In this document: positions 16,676 to 24,902 of the stretch, in pieces | Layout: every line of letters starts with the position of its first letter | Position numbering within the stretch: position 1 is the first letter of the stretch | Assembly (NCBI GenBank): GCA_964499575.1 | Contig: CAZCLK010000002.1 | Span: 62,001 to 126,000, forward strand | Direction: 5' to 3' | Length of the DNA: 64,000 nt | Source of the DNA: JAAYCT01 sp964499575 | GTDB taxonomy: Bacteria > Bacillota > Clostridia > Saccharofermentanales > Saccharofermentanaceae | Notes under the pieces: model-generated | Seen by the model: only the letters and a program-made list of their open reading frames with translations | Databases searched by the model: none | Told to the model about the DNA's origin: nothing | Translations under genes and position numbers: made by a program

Positions 16676-17044
16676 TTAGAATGTCAAGCCGGCTTCGCGT
16701 GCCGCCTCGGCTAAGGCCGCCACGCGACCATGGTAGATGTAACCGCTCCTGTCGAAAACGACCTCTTTGACGCCCTTATCGATCGCGCGTTTCGCAACCA
16801 GTTCACCGACTGCGCGTGCGCCTTCTTTGTTGGCCGCTCCGGATTTGTCCGACTTAATTTCCTTGTCGAGTGTAGACGCCGCGGCCAGAGTTTGTCCGGT
16901 CGTGTCATCAATGACCTGCGCGTACATATGCAAATTGCTTCTGAAAACGCAAAGCCTCGGGCGAGCAGGGGTGCCGGCGATCTTTTTACGAACGCGTACA
17001 TGCTTTCTCCTGCGGATCTCATTCTTGTCCGGTTTATTAATCAT
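16676..17044 (-). CDS. rplR: 50S ribosomal protein L18
   Basis: 5S rRNA-binding protein of 122 residues. Basic start NKPDKNEIRRRKHVRVRKK, RPRLCVFRSNLHMYAQVIDD, and the typical ending VVFDRSGYIYHGRVAALAEAAREAGLTF split over the last 30 residues. Sits 18 nt after rplF and 12 nt before rpsE as expected. Confidence 0.97.
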   Translation of the reverse strand: MINKPDKNEIRRRKHVRVRKKIAGTPARPRLCVFRSNLHMYAQVIDDTTGQTLAAASTLDKEIKSDKSGAANKEGARAVGELVAKRAIDKGVKEVVFDRSGYIYHGRVAALAEAAREAGLTF

Positions 17045-17062
17045 GCATCTGTCCCCCTTGTC

Positions 17063-17605
17063 TTACTTTTTAGCCCCGGTCTTGCCTTCTTTGATTCTCA
17101 GGACTTCGTAATTGTACTTGATTCCCTTGCCCTTGTAGGCGTCCGGTGTTCTGAACATTCTGATCTTGGCGGCGGTTTCGCCGACCAATTGTTTATCTGC
17201 GCCCTTCACGATGATTTTGTTCGGGGCGGGCACTTCAATCGTAATCCCTGCCGGCTCGGCAAATTCGATCGGATGCGAATATCCGAGGTTAAGCACCAAA
17301 ACGTTACCTTGCTTTGCCGCTTTATAACCGACACCGTTCACCTCGAGCATTTTCGAAAAACCGGCGGACAATCCGACAACCATGTTGTTCACCAAGGAAC
17401 GGGTCAGGCCATGGAGCGCCCTTTGATCTTTCTCATCCGACGAACGTTCGACGGTAATGGTGTCTCCTTCAATCTTGACCGTCATATCCGGATGTACGTT
17501 CATGGACAACTGCTCACCCTTACCTTTGACAGTAATGAGTTGTCCTTCTTTCTTCACTTCGATCCCGTCCGGGATCTTGATCGGCATCTTGCCTATTCTG
17601 GACAT
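17063..17605 (-). CDS. rplF: 50S ribosomal protein L6
   Basis: Large-subunit protein near the sarcin-ricin loop. Starts MSRIGKMPIKIPDG, has the internal repeat typical of L6 and the C-terminal signature near PAPNKIIVKGADKQLVGE followed by RTPDAYKGKGIKY. About 180 residues from the ATG at 17603-17605, which has GGAGGAG upstream; the longer frame to 17647 is discounted. The gap to rpsH (75 nt) is the longest in the spc part. Confidence 0.97.
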   Translation of the reverse strand: MSRIGKMPIKIPDGIEVKKEGQLITVKGKGEQLSMNVHPDMTVKIEGDTITVERSSDEKDQRALHGLTRSLVNNMVVGLSAGFSKMLEVNGVGYKAAKQGNVLVLNLGYSHPIEFAEPAGITIEVPAPNKIIVKGADKQLVGETAAKIRMFRTPDAYKGKGIKYNYEVLRIKEGKTGAKK

Positions 17606-17680
17606 CTTTCTCTCCTCCTGCTCTTTAAATTGCGGCGGCGGGGTCATCCCCCCCGTCCTTTCAGAGTAACTTTCGGACGC

Positions 17681-18076
17681 TTACCAAACGTAAGCGATGA
17701 CTTCTCCGCCGACACCTAAAGTACGGGCATTCTTGTCCGTCATAATCCCTTTGGATGTCGAAACGATCGCTACACCTAAACCGCCCAGGACATTGGGCAT
17801 GTTTTCCTTGTCGGCATAAACGCGAAGTCCGGGCTTGGAAATCCGCTTAATGCCTTTGATGACACTTTTACGGGCCGCATACTTCAGCGTAATCTTGATT
17901 GTGCCCTGTTTGCTGTCCTCGGTGCACTCAAACCGGCTGATATATCCCTCATCCAGAAGAATTTGAGCGATCGCCTTCTTGATATTGGACGACGGTACAA
18001 TCACCGTTGCGTGACCTGCCGTGCCGGCATTGCGAATTCTTGTCAGCATATCTGCAATTGCGTCTGTGATCTGCAT
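17681..18076 (-). CDS. rpsH: 30S ribosomal protein S8
   Basis: 16S rRNA central-domain binder and, in E. coli, the autoregulator of the spc operon. 131 residues: DAIADMLTRIRNAG near the start, SSNIKKAIAQILLDEGYI, and the C-terminal RNA-binding STSKGIMTDKNARTLGVGGE. Follows rpsN by 22 nt. Confidence 0.97.
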   Translation of the reverse strand: MQITDAIADMLTRIRNAGTAGHATVIVPSSNIKKAIAQILLDEGYISRFECTEDSKQGTIKITLKYAARKSVIKGIKRISKPGLRVYADKENMPNVLGGLGVAIVSTSKGIMTDKNARTLGVGGEVIAYVW

Positions 18077-18098
18077 AAATGTTCCTCCTCGCTATCGT

Positions 18099-18284
18099 TT
18101 ACCAGCTGGCCTTACGGACGCCTGGGATCTGTCCCTTGTATGCCAAATCGCGGAAGCAGAGACGGCAAATGCCGTACTTGCGGATATAGGCGTGGGGTCT
18201 GCCGCAGAGCTTGCAACGATTGTGTTGCTGCGTCGAAAACTTCGGCGCCTTCTTGGCCTTCAGGATCATCGACTTTTTAGCCAT
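18099..18284 (-). CDS. rpsN: 30S ribosomal protein S14, type Z
   Basis: 61-residue zinc-ribbon form of S14: MAKKSMILKAKKAPKF, RCKLCGRPHAYIRKYGICRLC with the four Cys of the zinc site, and FRDLAYKGQIPGVRKASW. This short type is normal for Firmicutes. Placed between rplE and rpsH with short gaps and its own GGAGG site. Confidence 0.97.
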   Translation of the reverse strand: MAKKSMILKAKKAPKFSTQQHNRCKLCGRPHAYIRKYGICRLCFRDLAYKGQIPGVRKASW

Positions 18285-18302
18285 TCTTTTCTCTCCTCCT
18301 GC

Positions 18303-18842
18303 TTATTTGCGAAACGGCATGCCCATAAGGGTCAGAAGCTGTCGGGCCTCTTCATCCGTTTGTGCCGTCGTGACGATAATGATATCCATGCCGCGGATCT
18401 TATCCACCGAGTCATAATCGATCTCGGGAAATGTCAACTGCTCTTTGATACCCATGGCGTAGTTGCCGTGACCGTCAAAGGAGTTCGCACTGATTCCGCG
18501 AAAATCGCGAACGCGTGGAAGAGAAACACTAATCAGCTTGTCGAGGAAATCGTACATTTTCTCTCCGCGAAGCGTTACCTTGCATCCGATCTTCATGCCC
18601 TCACGGAGCTTGAACGCGGATACGGATTTGGTAGCGATCGTGACCACGGGCTTCTGTCCGGAGATGGTCGCCATATCGCGCATGGCGTTCTCGAGGATTT
18701 TAGCGTTGTCTCTTGCCTCGCCGACGCCCATATTCAAGACGATTTTTTCCAGGCGGGGGATCTGCATCACGGACTTGTACCCGAAGGCTTCGCGCAAAGC
18801 GGGTGCAATTTCAGATGTGTATCTTTCTTTAAGTCTGGACAT
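18303..18842 (-). CDS. rplE: 50S ribosomal protein L5
   Basis: 5S rRNA-binding protein of 179 residues. Conserved: MQIPRLEKIVLNMGVGEA, GQKPVVTIATKSVSAFKLREG split around residue 75, RDFRGISANSFDGHGNYAMG and IVTTAQTDEEARQLLTLMGMP. Begins 3 nt after rplX ends, so the two are almost certainly coupled. Confidence 0.97.
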   Translation of the reverse strand: MSRLKERYTSEIAPALREAFGYKSVMQIPRLEKIVLNMGVGEARDNAKILENAMRDMATISGQKPVVTIATKSVSAFKLREGMKIGCKVTLRGEKMYDFLDKLISVSLPRVRDFRGISANSFDGHGNYAMGIKEQLTFPEIDYDSVDKIRGMDIIIVTTAQTDEEARQLLTLMGMPFRK

Positions 18843-18845
18843 TCT

Positions 18846-19199
18846 TTACTCCCCCTTGCCTGAAGTCTTTTTCGTTTTATCGATCTGAGCGCCGCACTTC
18901 TTGCATTTACGAACTTTCGTACCGTCCTTGGTGAAATCCTTGGACACACGGGTCGGCTCATTGCATTTGGGGCAGATCAGCATGACATTGGATGCGTCGA
19001 TCGCGGCTTCGCGCTCGATGATTCCTGCCGGCTGATTCTGTCCTTTGGCCTTCTGATGCTTCTTGACCATGTTGACCTCGGCAACGATCACCTTGCCTTC
19101 GGACGGGAATGCCTTGAGGATCTTTCCCTTCTTGCCGCGATCCTTACCGGTGGTAACGACGACGTTATCGTCTGTTTTGACGTGTATTTTGTTAGCCAT
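18846..19199 (-). CDS. rplX: 50S ribosomal protein L24
   Basis: Assembly-initiating large-subunit protein with an N-terminal KOW motif (VVTTGKDRGKKGKILKAFPS), the KHQKAKGQNQPAGI block and a C-terminal zinc-finger-like segment (ICPKCNEPTRVS, RKCKKCGAQIDK). 117 residues, normal for Clostridia. Confidence 0.96.
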   Translation of the reverse strand: MANKIHVKTDDNVVVTTGKDRGKKGKILKAFPSEGKVIVAEVNMVKKHQKAKGQNQPAGIIEREAAIDASNVMLICPKCNEPTRVSKDFTKDGTKVRKCKKCGAQIDKTKKTSGKGE

Positions 19200-19211
19200 G
19201 GGTCATCCTCC

Positions 19212-19580
19212 TTACAGAACTTCGGGAGCAAGGGAAAGAATCTTCATATAATCCTTTTCCCTGAGCTCTCTGGCGATCGGCCCAAAAATGCGGGTCCCGC
19301 GCGGATTCTTGTCTTCTTTGATGATGACGGCCGCATTCTCGTCGAACTTGATATACGATCCGTCAACTCTGCGCACGCCTGTCTTGGATCGAACGATGAC
19401 CGCCTTCACCACGTCGCCCTTCTTGACGACTCCGCCGGGGGCGGCCGTCTTGACCGAGCAAACGATAACATCGCCGATATACGCATATCTTCTCTTGGCT
19501 CCGCCAAGCACCTTGATGCACATAAGTTCTTTAGCACCGGTGTTATCCGCGGATCTTAGTCTGGATTCAACCTGAATCAT
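19212..19580 (-). CDS. rplN: 50S ribosomal protein L14
   Basis: 122-residue intersubunit-bridge protein, highly conserved: MIQVESRLRSADNTGAKELM, KKGDVVKAVIVRSKTGVRR, and GTRIFGPIARELREKDYMKI. Precedes rplX by 12 nt and follows rpsQ by 40 nt. Confidence 0.97.
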   Translation of the reverse strand: MIQVESRLRSADNTGAKELMCIKVLGGAKRRYAYIGDVIVCSVKTAAPGGVVKKGDVVKAVIVRSKTGVRRVDGSYIKFDENAAVIIKEDKNPRGTRIFGPIARELREKDYMKILSLAPEVL

Positions 19581-19620
19581 GCTCCACTTCCTCCTTCAGC
19601 CGCTACCGTAAAAGGCGGTA

Positions 19621-19878
19621 TTACTTGGCCTTCTCGATAATACTAACCAGTCTCCAGCGCTTTTCGCGGGACAGAGGCCGCGTCTCCATGACCTTGACCC
19701 GGTCACCGATTCCGCAGGCGTTCTCTTCGTCGTGCGCCTTCAATTTGTATGTTCTCTTGATGATCTTGTTATACAGCGGATGCTTAACATGCTCGGTGAC
19801 CGACACGACGATGGTCTTGTCCATCTTGTCGCTCGAAACGACACCGATGCGTGTTTTTCTGAGGTTACGATCGCTCAT
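19621..19878 (-). CDS. rpsQ: 30S ribosomal protein S17
   Basis: 16S rRNA 5' domain binder. Starts MSDRNLRKTRIGVVSSDKMD and continues KTIVVSVTEHVKHPLYNK, YKLKAHDEENACGIGDRV and METRPLSREKRWRL. 85 residues from the ATG at 19878 with AAAGGGG at 8 nt. An in-frame GTG at 19896 overlaps the rpmC stop and would add six residues; it lacks a ribosome binding site. Confidence 0.97.
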   Translation of the reverse strand: MSDRNLRKTRIGVVSSDKMDKTIVVSVTEHVKHPLYNKIIKRTYKLKAHDEENACGIGDRVKVMETRPLSREKRWRLVSIIEKAK

Positions 19879-19892
19879 CTGCTTTTCCCCTT

Positions 19893-20093
19893 TCACTTCT
19901 TAGCCTTAAGCTCTTGCTCGCGCATGATCGTCTTCACTCTGGCGATATCGCGCCGAACGGTGTTCAAGCGCAGCGGGTTTTCCAGTTGATTGGTCGCATG
20001 CTGGAACCGAAGTTTGAAGAGTTCTTCCTTAAGAGCGAGCAGTTCCTTCGTCAGCTCTTCGCCGGACTTTTTACGAATTTCATCAGCCTTCAT
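19893..20093 (-). CDS. rpmC: 50S ribosomal protein L29
   Basis: 66-residue two-helix protein at the exit tunnel: MKADEIRKKSGEELTKELLA, KEELFKLRFQHATNQLENPL and RRDIARVKTIMREQE. The ATG at 20093, behind AGGAGAG, lies inside the last codons of rplP (11-nt overlap), so the pair is coupled. The longer open frame to 20156 is not used. Confidence 0.97.
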   Translation of the reverse strand: MKADEIRKKSGEELTKELLALKEELFKLRFQHATNQLENPLRLNTVRRDIARVKTIMREQELKAKK

Positions 20094-20514
20094 TTGCTTC
20101 ACTCTCCTGTTCCTTCGCAATAAACTTCGTCTTGCACGGGAGTTTATGTCCCGCAAGGCGCATGGCTTCCCGAGCGATGTCCTCGGTCACGCCGGCGATT
20201 TCAAAAAGTACCCGGCCGGGCTTTACAACGGCGACCCAATGATCCGGAGATCCTTTACCGGAACCCATTCGGGTCTCGGCGGGCTTTGCGGTTACCGGCT
20301 TATCCGGGAAAATCTTGATCCAAACCTGACCGCCTCTTTTGACGTAGCGGTTGATCGCGATACGCGCGGCTTCGATTTGATTGGAAGTGATCCAGCACGG
20401 CTCCGTCGAATACAGTCCGTATTCCCCGTATGCCAGGAAGTTACCGCGCGTTGCCTTTCCGGTCATCCGGCCTCTCATTTGTTTTCTGTGTTTGACTCTC
20501 TTGGGAAGAAGCAT
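20083..20514 (-). CDS. rplP: 50S ribosomal protein L16
   Basis: Protein of the peptidyl-transferase region that positions A-site tRNA. Starts MLLPKRVKHRKQMRGRMTG, with GEYGLYSTEPCWITSNQIEA, GQVWIKIFPDKPVTAKPAET and KPGRVLFEIAGV. 143 residues. Its ATG overlaps the rpsC stop by one base (TGATG); the ribosome binding site is within rpsC. Confidence 0.97.
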   Translation of the reverse strand: MLLPKRVKHRKQMRGRMTGKATRGNFLAYGEYGLYSTEPCWITSNQIEAARIAINRYVKRGGQVWIKIFPDKPVTAKPAETRMGSGKGSPDHWVAVVKPGRVLFEIAGVTEDIAREAMRLAGHKLPCKTKFIAKEQESEANEG

Positions 20515-21188
20515 CAGTCTTCGCCCCCTTCCTCGATAATGACCGCCTTCTTCTTGGCGGTGAGGATCTCGCCTTTGAACACCCACACCTTTACGCCGAT
20601 CCGGCCGTATGTGGTGTTCGCTTCGGCAAATCCGTAATCAATATCCGCGCGCAGTGTCTGCAGCGGAATCGTTCCTTCGTGATAATGCTCGGTACGCGCG
20701 ATTTCCGCGCCGCCCAAACGTCCGGCGACCTGGGTCTTGATCCCCTTGGCTCCGGCCTTCATCGTTCTCATCATCGCTTGCTTCATCGCGCGGCGGAAAG
20801 AAATACGCTTCTCAAGTTGTGACGCGATGCTCTCGGCAACCAGTTGGGCGGAGGTATCCGGAGTCTTGATCTCACGGATATCGACGAAATAATTCTTCTT
20901 GAACTTATCGAAAAGCTTCTTCTTGAAATCTTCGATACCGGCTCCCTGACGTCCGATGAGAATACCCGGCTTGGCGGCGTTGATGATGATCATCGTCTTA
21001 TCGCTGCCCTTGCGCTCGATCTCAATATTGGTGACGCCCGCGTTGAAGCATTCCTTCTTGACAAAGTTGCGGATCTTCTTATCCTCTACGAGGTACTCGC
21101 TGAACGTGTTCTTGTCGGCGTACCAACGTGTGTCCCAACCTTTAATGACTCCGACCCGCAAACCATGGGGATTAACCTTCTGGCCCAT
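20514..21188 (-). CDS. rpsC: 30S ribosomal protein S3
   Basis: mRNA entry-site protein of 224 residues. N-terminal GQKVNPHGLRVGVIKGWDTR, the KH domain with KPGILIGRQGAGIEDFKKKL, and the C-terminal GAKGIKTQVAGRLGGAEIAR. Follows rplV by 14 nt and overlaps rplP by 1 nt. Confidence 0.98.
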   Translation of the reverse strand: MGQKVNPHGLRVGVIKGWDTRWYADKNTFSEYLVEDKKIRNFVKKECFNAGVTNIEIERKGSDKTMIIINAAKPGILIGRQGAGIEDFKKKLFDKFKKNYFVDIREIKTPDTSAQLVAESIASQLEKRISFRRAMKQAMMRTMKAGAKGIKTQVAGRLGGAEIARTEHYHEGTIPLQTLRADIDYGFAEANTTYGRIGVKVWVFKGEILTAKKKAVIIEEGGED

Positions 21189-21202
21189 TCTCGAAACCCT
21201 CC

Positions 21203-21679
21203 TTATTCTCTTTCCTTAAGAACGACCGTTATATGACTCGTTCTCTTGTTGATGCGGGAGGCGGAACCCCTCGCTCTCGGGATAAAACGCTTCAGAATAG
21301 GACCCTGGTTCGCGTATGCATCCGCAACATAAAGCGCATCACGGCTCAAGCTGTTGTTCATTACGGCATTTGCCTCGGCGGATTTCAGCGCCTTCGTCAG
21401 GACCGGCGAAGCGGCCTTCGGGGTATACAGAAGAATCGCATACGCCTCGTCCAAATTCTTGCCCTTGATCAGGTCGATGACCACCTTCATCTTCTGAGGA
21501 CTGATCCTTATATATTTCGCAATGGACTTGCCCTGGTCTTTTCCGACCCCGAGGACCTTGCGTTCCTTCTTGCTCAGGAGCTGGGGTTTCTGATTCTGCT
21601 TCGCAGGGAAGGCATACTTCGCGAGTATCTCGGCGCGGTTCTGCTCCATAAATTCCTTGCTCATGACTTTCTTTTCCAC
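21203..21679 (-). CDS. rplV: 50S ribosomal protein L22 with N-terminal extension
   Basis: Exit-tunnel protein. The canonical domain begins about residue 52 (KSIAKYIRISPQKMKVVIDL) and ends ITVVLKERE. The 158-residue product carries about 50 additional N-terminal residues, basic and Gln/Lys-rich, compared with the usual 110-residue L22. The GTG start at 21679 is preceded by GGGAGG at 9 nt, whereas the ATG at 21664 has no site, so the extension appears to be translated. It could be a lineage trait; no separate function is claimed. Confidence 0.95.
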   Translation of the reverse strand: MEKKVMSKEFMEQNRAEILAKYAFPAKQNQKPQLLSKKERKVLGVGKDQGKSIAKYIRISPQKMKVVIDLIKGKNLDEAYAILLYTPKAASPVLTKALKSAEANAVMNNSLSRDALYVADAYANQGPILKRFIPRARGSASRINKRTSHITVVLKERE

Positions 21680-21709
21680 TTAAACGTTCCTCCCTTCGTC
21701 GTACCGCAA

Positions 21710-21988
21710 TCAGCGGGCTTTGGTCGTTTTCTCGCCGGCATGGCCTCTGAACAGTCTCGTGGGAGCGAACTCTCCGAGCTTATGTCCGACCATTTCCTCC
21801 GTGATATATACCGGTACATGCTTTTTCCCGTCGTGGACCGCAATGGTATGTCCGACCATTTCGGGGAAGATGGTTGAGGCACGGGACCACGTCTTCAGTA
21901 CCTTTTTTTCATTGGCGGAATTCATCGCCTTCACTCTCTTTAAAAGAGCGTCCTGAACAAAATAGCCCTTCTTCGTTGATCTGCTCAT
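21710..21988 (-). CDS. rpsS: 30S ribosomal protein S19
   Basis: 92-residue head protein: MSRSTKKGYFVQDALLKRVK, KTWSRASTIFPEMVGHTIAV, YITEEMVGHKLGEFAPTRLF with the C-terminal RGHAGEKTTKAR. Standard position between rplB and rplV. Confidence 0.97.
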   Translation of the reverse strand: MSRSTKKGYFVQDALLKRVKAMNSANEKKVLKTWSRASTIFPEMVGHTIAVHDGKKHVPVYITEEMVGHKLGEFAPTRLFRGHAGEKTTKAR

Positions 21989-22010
21989 TTAATGTCCTTC
22001 CTCCCTTCGA

Positions 22011-22838
22011 TTACTTTCTGCCCTTGACAATGTATTTGCCGGACAACTTGCGCTTGTTTCTGGTCTTCTTACCCAGTGTCGGTACACCCCAAGGAGTAAC
22101 CGGGCCGGGCATACCGATGGGGGCTTTACCCTCACCGCCGCCGTGCGGGTGATCGTTGGGGTTCATCACAACACCGCGAACCGTCGGACGAACGCCCATA
22201 TTGCGCTTTCTTCCGGCCTTTCCGAGTGAAACGTTCTCATGCTCGACATTTCCGATTTTGCCGATCGTCGCACGGCAGAGAACGGAAACCATCCGAACCT
22301 CACCCGAAGGGAGACGGATCTGGGCGTATTTGCCCTCTTTGGCCATTAACTGAGCGCCCGCGCCCGCCGTGCGGACCATTTGGGCACCCTTGCCGGGCTT
22401 CAGTTCAACGTTGTGAATCAATGTGCCTACGGGGATGTTTTCGATCGGCAAAGCGTTACCGACGACGATGTCCGCCGTGTTGCCGCTAACAACCGAATCT
22501 CCGATCGAAAGCCCGTGCGGTGCGAGGATATAGGACTTGGCGCCGTCGGCGTACTTCAGCAAAGCGATAAACGCCGTGCGATTGGGATCGTATTCGATCG
22601 ACTGAACGGTCGCGGGGACCAGATCCTTGTTTCTTTTCCAATCGATGACGCGGATCTTCCTTCTGCTTCCTCCGCCGATATGCCGAACGGTAATGCGTCC
22701 GTATGAGTTGCGCCCGCCGGTCTTTTTCGCCGAAACCAAAAGGGCTTTTTCCGGCTTCTTATCGCTCAGGACGGAAAAGTCGGTCACCGACATCTGTCGT
22801 CTTGCGGGAGATGTGGGATTATATTCTTTTACTGGCAT
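22011..22838 (-). CDS. rplB: 50S ribosomal protein L2
   Basis: Core 23S rRNA-binding protein needed for subunit joining, 275 residues. Conserved GRITVRHIGGGSRRKIRVID, the SH3-like middle and the C-terminal VMNPNDHPHGGGEGKAPIG containing the functionally important His. Follows rplW by 27 nt. Confidence 0.98.
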   Translation of the reverse strand: MPVKEYNPTSPARRQMSVTDFSVLSDKKPEKALLVSAKKTGGRNSYGRITVRHIGGGSRRKIRVIDWKRNKDLVPATVQSIEYDPNRTAFIALLKYADGAKSYILAPHGLSIGDSVVSGNTADIVVGNALPIENIPVGTLIHNVELKPGKGAQMVRTAGAGAQLMAKEGKYAQIRLPSGEVRMVSVLCRATIGKIGNVEHENVSLGKAGRKRNMGVRPTVRGVVMNPNDHPHGGGEGKAPIGMPGPVTPWGVPTLGKKTRNKRKLSGKYIVKGRK

Positions 22839-22865
22839 CGTTCTTCACTCCTTCACTCAGCGGGC

Positions 22866-23222
22866 TTACTGGCCGAACCCGAACTCTTCAATGGATGTCT
22901 TATACTTCGCGGGAAGTTTTGTTACCTTGCCGCCCTTACCCATAAAGGACGAGTCCTTCGCTTCGGTCGCGATCGTGACAACGGCTTTTTTCCAGGACGG
23001 CATTCTGCCGTAGGAGTAGCGCTGCCGTTTCATTTTCCCTTCGAAATTCGCGGTATTAACGGATATTACCTTCACGTCGAAAAGCTTTTCGACCGCATCC
23101 TTGATCTGCGTCTTCGTCGCGTTCTTATCGACTTCAAAAGCATACTTTCCGGAAGCGATATTATCCGAGCTTTTCTCGGTGAGGATCGGCTTGATAATGA
23201 TGTCATGCGGTGTCAGGTTCAT
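22866..23222 (-). CDS. rplW: 50S ribosomal protein L23
   Basis: Exit-tunnel protein that docks trigger factor and SRP. 118 residues: DIIIKPILTEKSSDNIASGK, YAFEVDKNATKTQIKDAVEK, VNTANFEGKMKRQRYSYGR. Its ATG overlaps the rplD stop as ATGA. The C-terminus is about 20 residues longer than in E. coli. Confidence 0.96.
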   Translation of the reverse strand: MNLTPHDIIIKPILTEKSSDNIASGKYAFEVDKNATKTQIKDAVEKLFDVKVISVNTANFEGKMKRQRYSYGRMPSWKKAVVTIATEAKDSSFMGKGGKVTKLPAKYKTSIEEFGFGQ

Positions 23223-23842
23223 ACGTATACCTCCTGTACCTTCATGGCGGCTTCCTTGGTGATGACGAACCGGTCATACTTCAGAATGTCGAAAACATTG
23301 ATCGTATTGACGAGTGCCGTCTTGACCGCCGGGATATTTCTCGCCGATTTCTCGACGTTCGGATTCTTCTCCGCGAGAACGACCAAAGCCGGACCGTCGA
23401 CCTTCAGCGCCTTGAGAACACCCGCCATTTTTGCTGTTTTCATCTCATCGAAGGACAAAGTATCCAGGACGATAATGCTCTGCGCGCTGAACTTGGTCGA
23501 AAGCGCGGATTTCATCGCCAGTCTTCTGATCTTCTTGGGAACCGTATAACTGTAATCTCTGGGTTTCGGCCCGAAAATGATTCCGCCGCCGACATGCTGG
23601 GCCGAACGACTCGAACCCTGGCGGGCGCGACCCGTGCCCTTCTGGCGATAGGGCTTTCTGCCTCCGCCGCTGACCTCGTTGCGCGTCTTTGCCGAATGCG
23701 TGCCCTGACGACGGTTCGCCAGTTGATTCACGACTACCGTATGCATTGCGGACTCGTTGGGCTCAATACCGAAAATGTCGTCGGACAAGTCGATCTGTCC
23801 GGTTACATTCCCGTCCATGTTATATACATCGATTTTAGCCAT
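23219..23842 (-). CDS. rplD: 50S ribosomal protein L4
   Basis: Exit-tunnel constriction protein of 207 residues. The loop region reads RRQGTHSAKTRNEVSGGGRK and PYRQKGTGRARQGSSRSAQ; the C-terminal domain ends VITKEAAMKVQEVYV. The ATG at 23842 has AAGGAGG upstream; the frame open to 23992 overlaps rplC and is not used. In E. coli L4 represses its operon by binding the S10 leader; whether that holds here is unknown. Confidence 0.97.
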   Translation of the reverse strand: MAKIDVYNMDGNVTGQIDLSDDIFGIEPNESAMHTVVVNQLANRRQGTHSAKTRNEVSGGGRKPYRQKGTGRARQGSSRSAQHVGGGIIFGPKPRDYSYTVPKKIRRLAMKSALSTKFSAQSIIVLDTLSFDEMKTAKMAGVLKALKVDGPALVVLAEKNPNVEKSARNIPAVKTALVNTINVFDILKYDRFVITKEAAMKVQEVYV

Positions 23843-23868
23843 TTTATGATCCTCCTTCTGCCGGATTA

Positions 23869-24495
23869 TTACGCCTTCACGGACGACTCGATGGAAATCA
23901 AGCCGCCCTTCGGGCCCGGGATCGCACCTTTGAGAACGAGGATCCCCCGTTCGCCGTCCACGAGGACGACGCCTAAGTTCTGTACCGTACAATTGACCGC
24001 GCCCATATGGCCGGGCAGTTTCTTTCCCTTAACGACGCGACCCGGATCCGAGCCGGGACCCATGGAGCCGACACGTCTGTGATACATCGATCCGTGCCCG
24101 CTCGGACCGCCGCTCTGGCCGTGCCTCTTGATGTTTCCGGCAAAGCCTTTTCCCTTGGACACACCGCTCACGTCGACGCGGTCGCCGACCGTAAACATAT
24201 CGGAGACCTTGATCTCCTGCCCCAGAGCATAATCCGAATCCGTCCTGTATTCGCGGATTACGCGCTTCACCGGGACCGAAGCCTTCGCAAACTGACCCTT
24301 GACGGGCTTGTTGACGAGTTTCTCGCGGATATCTCCGGCAGCGACCTTGACCGCCTTGTATCCGTCCTGATCCTCGGTCTTGTTCTGAATCACGAACATC
24401 GGATCACAAGCGATCACGGTAGCCGGAATCGCGATGCCGTTGTCGTCAAACAGTTGTGTCATTCCGGCTTTTCTGCCGAGCATGAATTTGGTCAT
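23869..24495 (-). CDS. rplC: 50S ribosomal protein L3
   Basis: Assembly-initiating protein near the peptidyl-transferase centre, 208 residues. Starts KFMLGRKAGMTQLFDDNGIA, includes GKGFAGNIKRHGQSGGPSGH and GSMGPGSDPGRVVKGKKLPG, the central extension. It follows rpsJ after a 95-nt gap that contains two inverted repeats. Confidence 0.97.
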   Translation of the reverse strand: MTKFMLGRKAGMTQLFDDNGIAIPATVIACDPMFVIQNKTEDQDGYKAVKVAAGDIREKLVNKPVKGQFAKASVPVKRVIREYRTDSDYALGQEIKVSDMFTVGDRVDVSGVSKGKGFAGNIKRHGQSGGPSGHGSMYHRRVGSMGPGSDPGRVVKGKKLPGHMGAVNCTVQNLGVVLVDGERGILVLKGAIPGPKGGLISIESSVKA

Positions 24496-24522
24496 CTCTT
24501 TCTATCCTCCTTATGGTTATTG

Positions 24523-24580
24523 GTTCCCCGGAATTCCCGGGAACATGACCACGGCCGCCCTAAGTCAACTCCGGCGGCCG
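24523..24580 (-). other. Two inverted repeats in the rpsJ-rplC gap
   Basis: Two potential stems fill the 95-nt gap. CGGCCGCC (24552-24559) pairs with GGCGGCCG (24573-24580) around a 13-nt loop, and GTTCCC (24523-24528) pairs with GGGAAC (24539-24544), continuing inward as GG/CC after one mismatch. The second stem ends just before the rplC ribosome binding site. No U-tract is present. They may set the translation or stability of rplC relative to rpsJ. Confidence 0.6.
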
Positions 24581-24590
24581 GTTAAGCCTG

Positions 24591-24902
24591 CTATACCTTG
24601 AGTTCAATGCTCACTCCGGCAGGCATGTCCAACTTCATCAGCGCGTCAACCGTCTTCTGGTTCGGCGCGAAAATGTCGATCAGGCGCTTATGTGTACGCA
24701 GTTCAAACTGTTCTCTCGAGTCCTTGTACTTATGGGGAGAACGAAGAATCGTGGTGATCTCTTTCTCCGTCGGAAGCGGAATCGGGCCCGAAAAACTCGC
24801 GCCGGTGCGGGTCACAGTCTCTACGATCCTTGCCGCACTCTGATCCAGGAGCTCGTGATCATACGCTTTCAATTTGATCCTGACTTTTTGTCTGGTTGCC
24901 AT
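24591..24902 (-). CDS. rpsJ: 30S ribosomal protein S10
   Basis: First gene of the S10 operon; S10 (NusE) also takes part in transcription antitermination. 103 residues: RQKVRIKLKAYDHELLDQSA, GASFSGPIPLPTEKEITTIL, RTHKRLIDIFAPNQKTVDAL. The ATG at 24902 follows GGAGGTATTACT; the longer frame to 24935 is not used. A promoter lies about 270 nt upstream. Confidence 0.98.
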   Translation of the reverse strand: MATRQKVRIKLKAYDHELLDQSAARIVETVTRTGASFSGPIPLPTEKEITTILRSPHKYKDSREQFELRTHKRLIDIFAPNQKTVDALMKLDMPAGVSIELKV

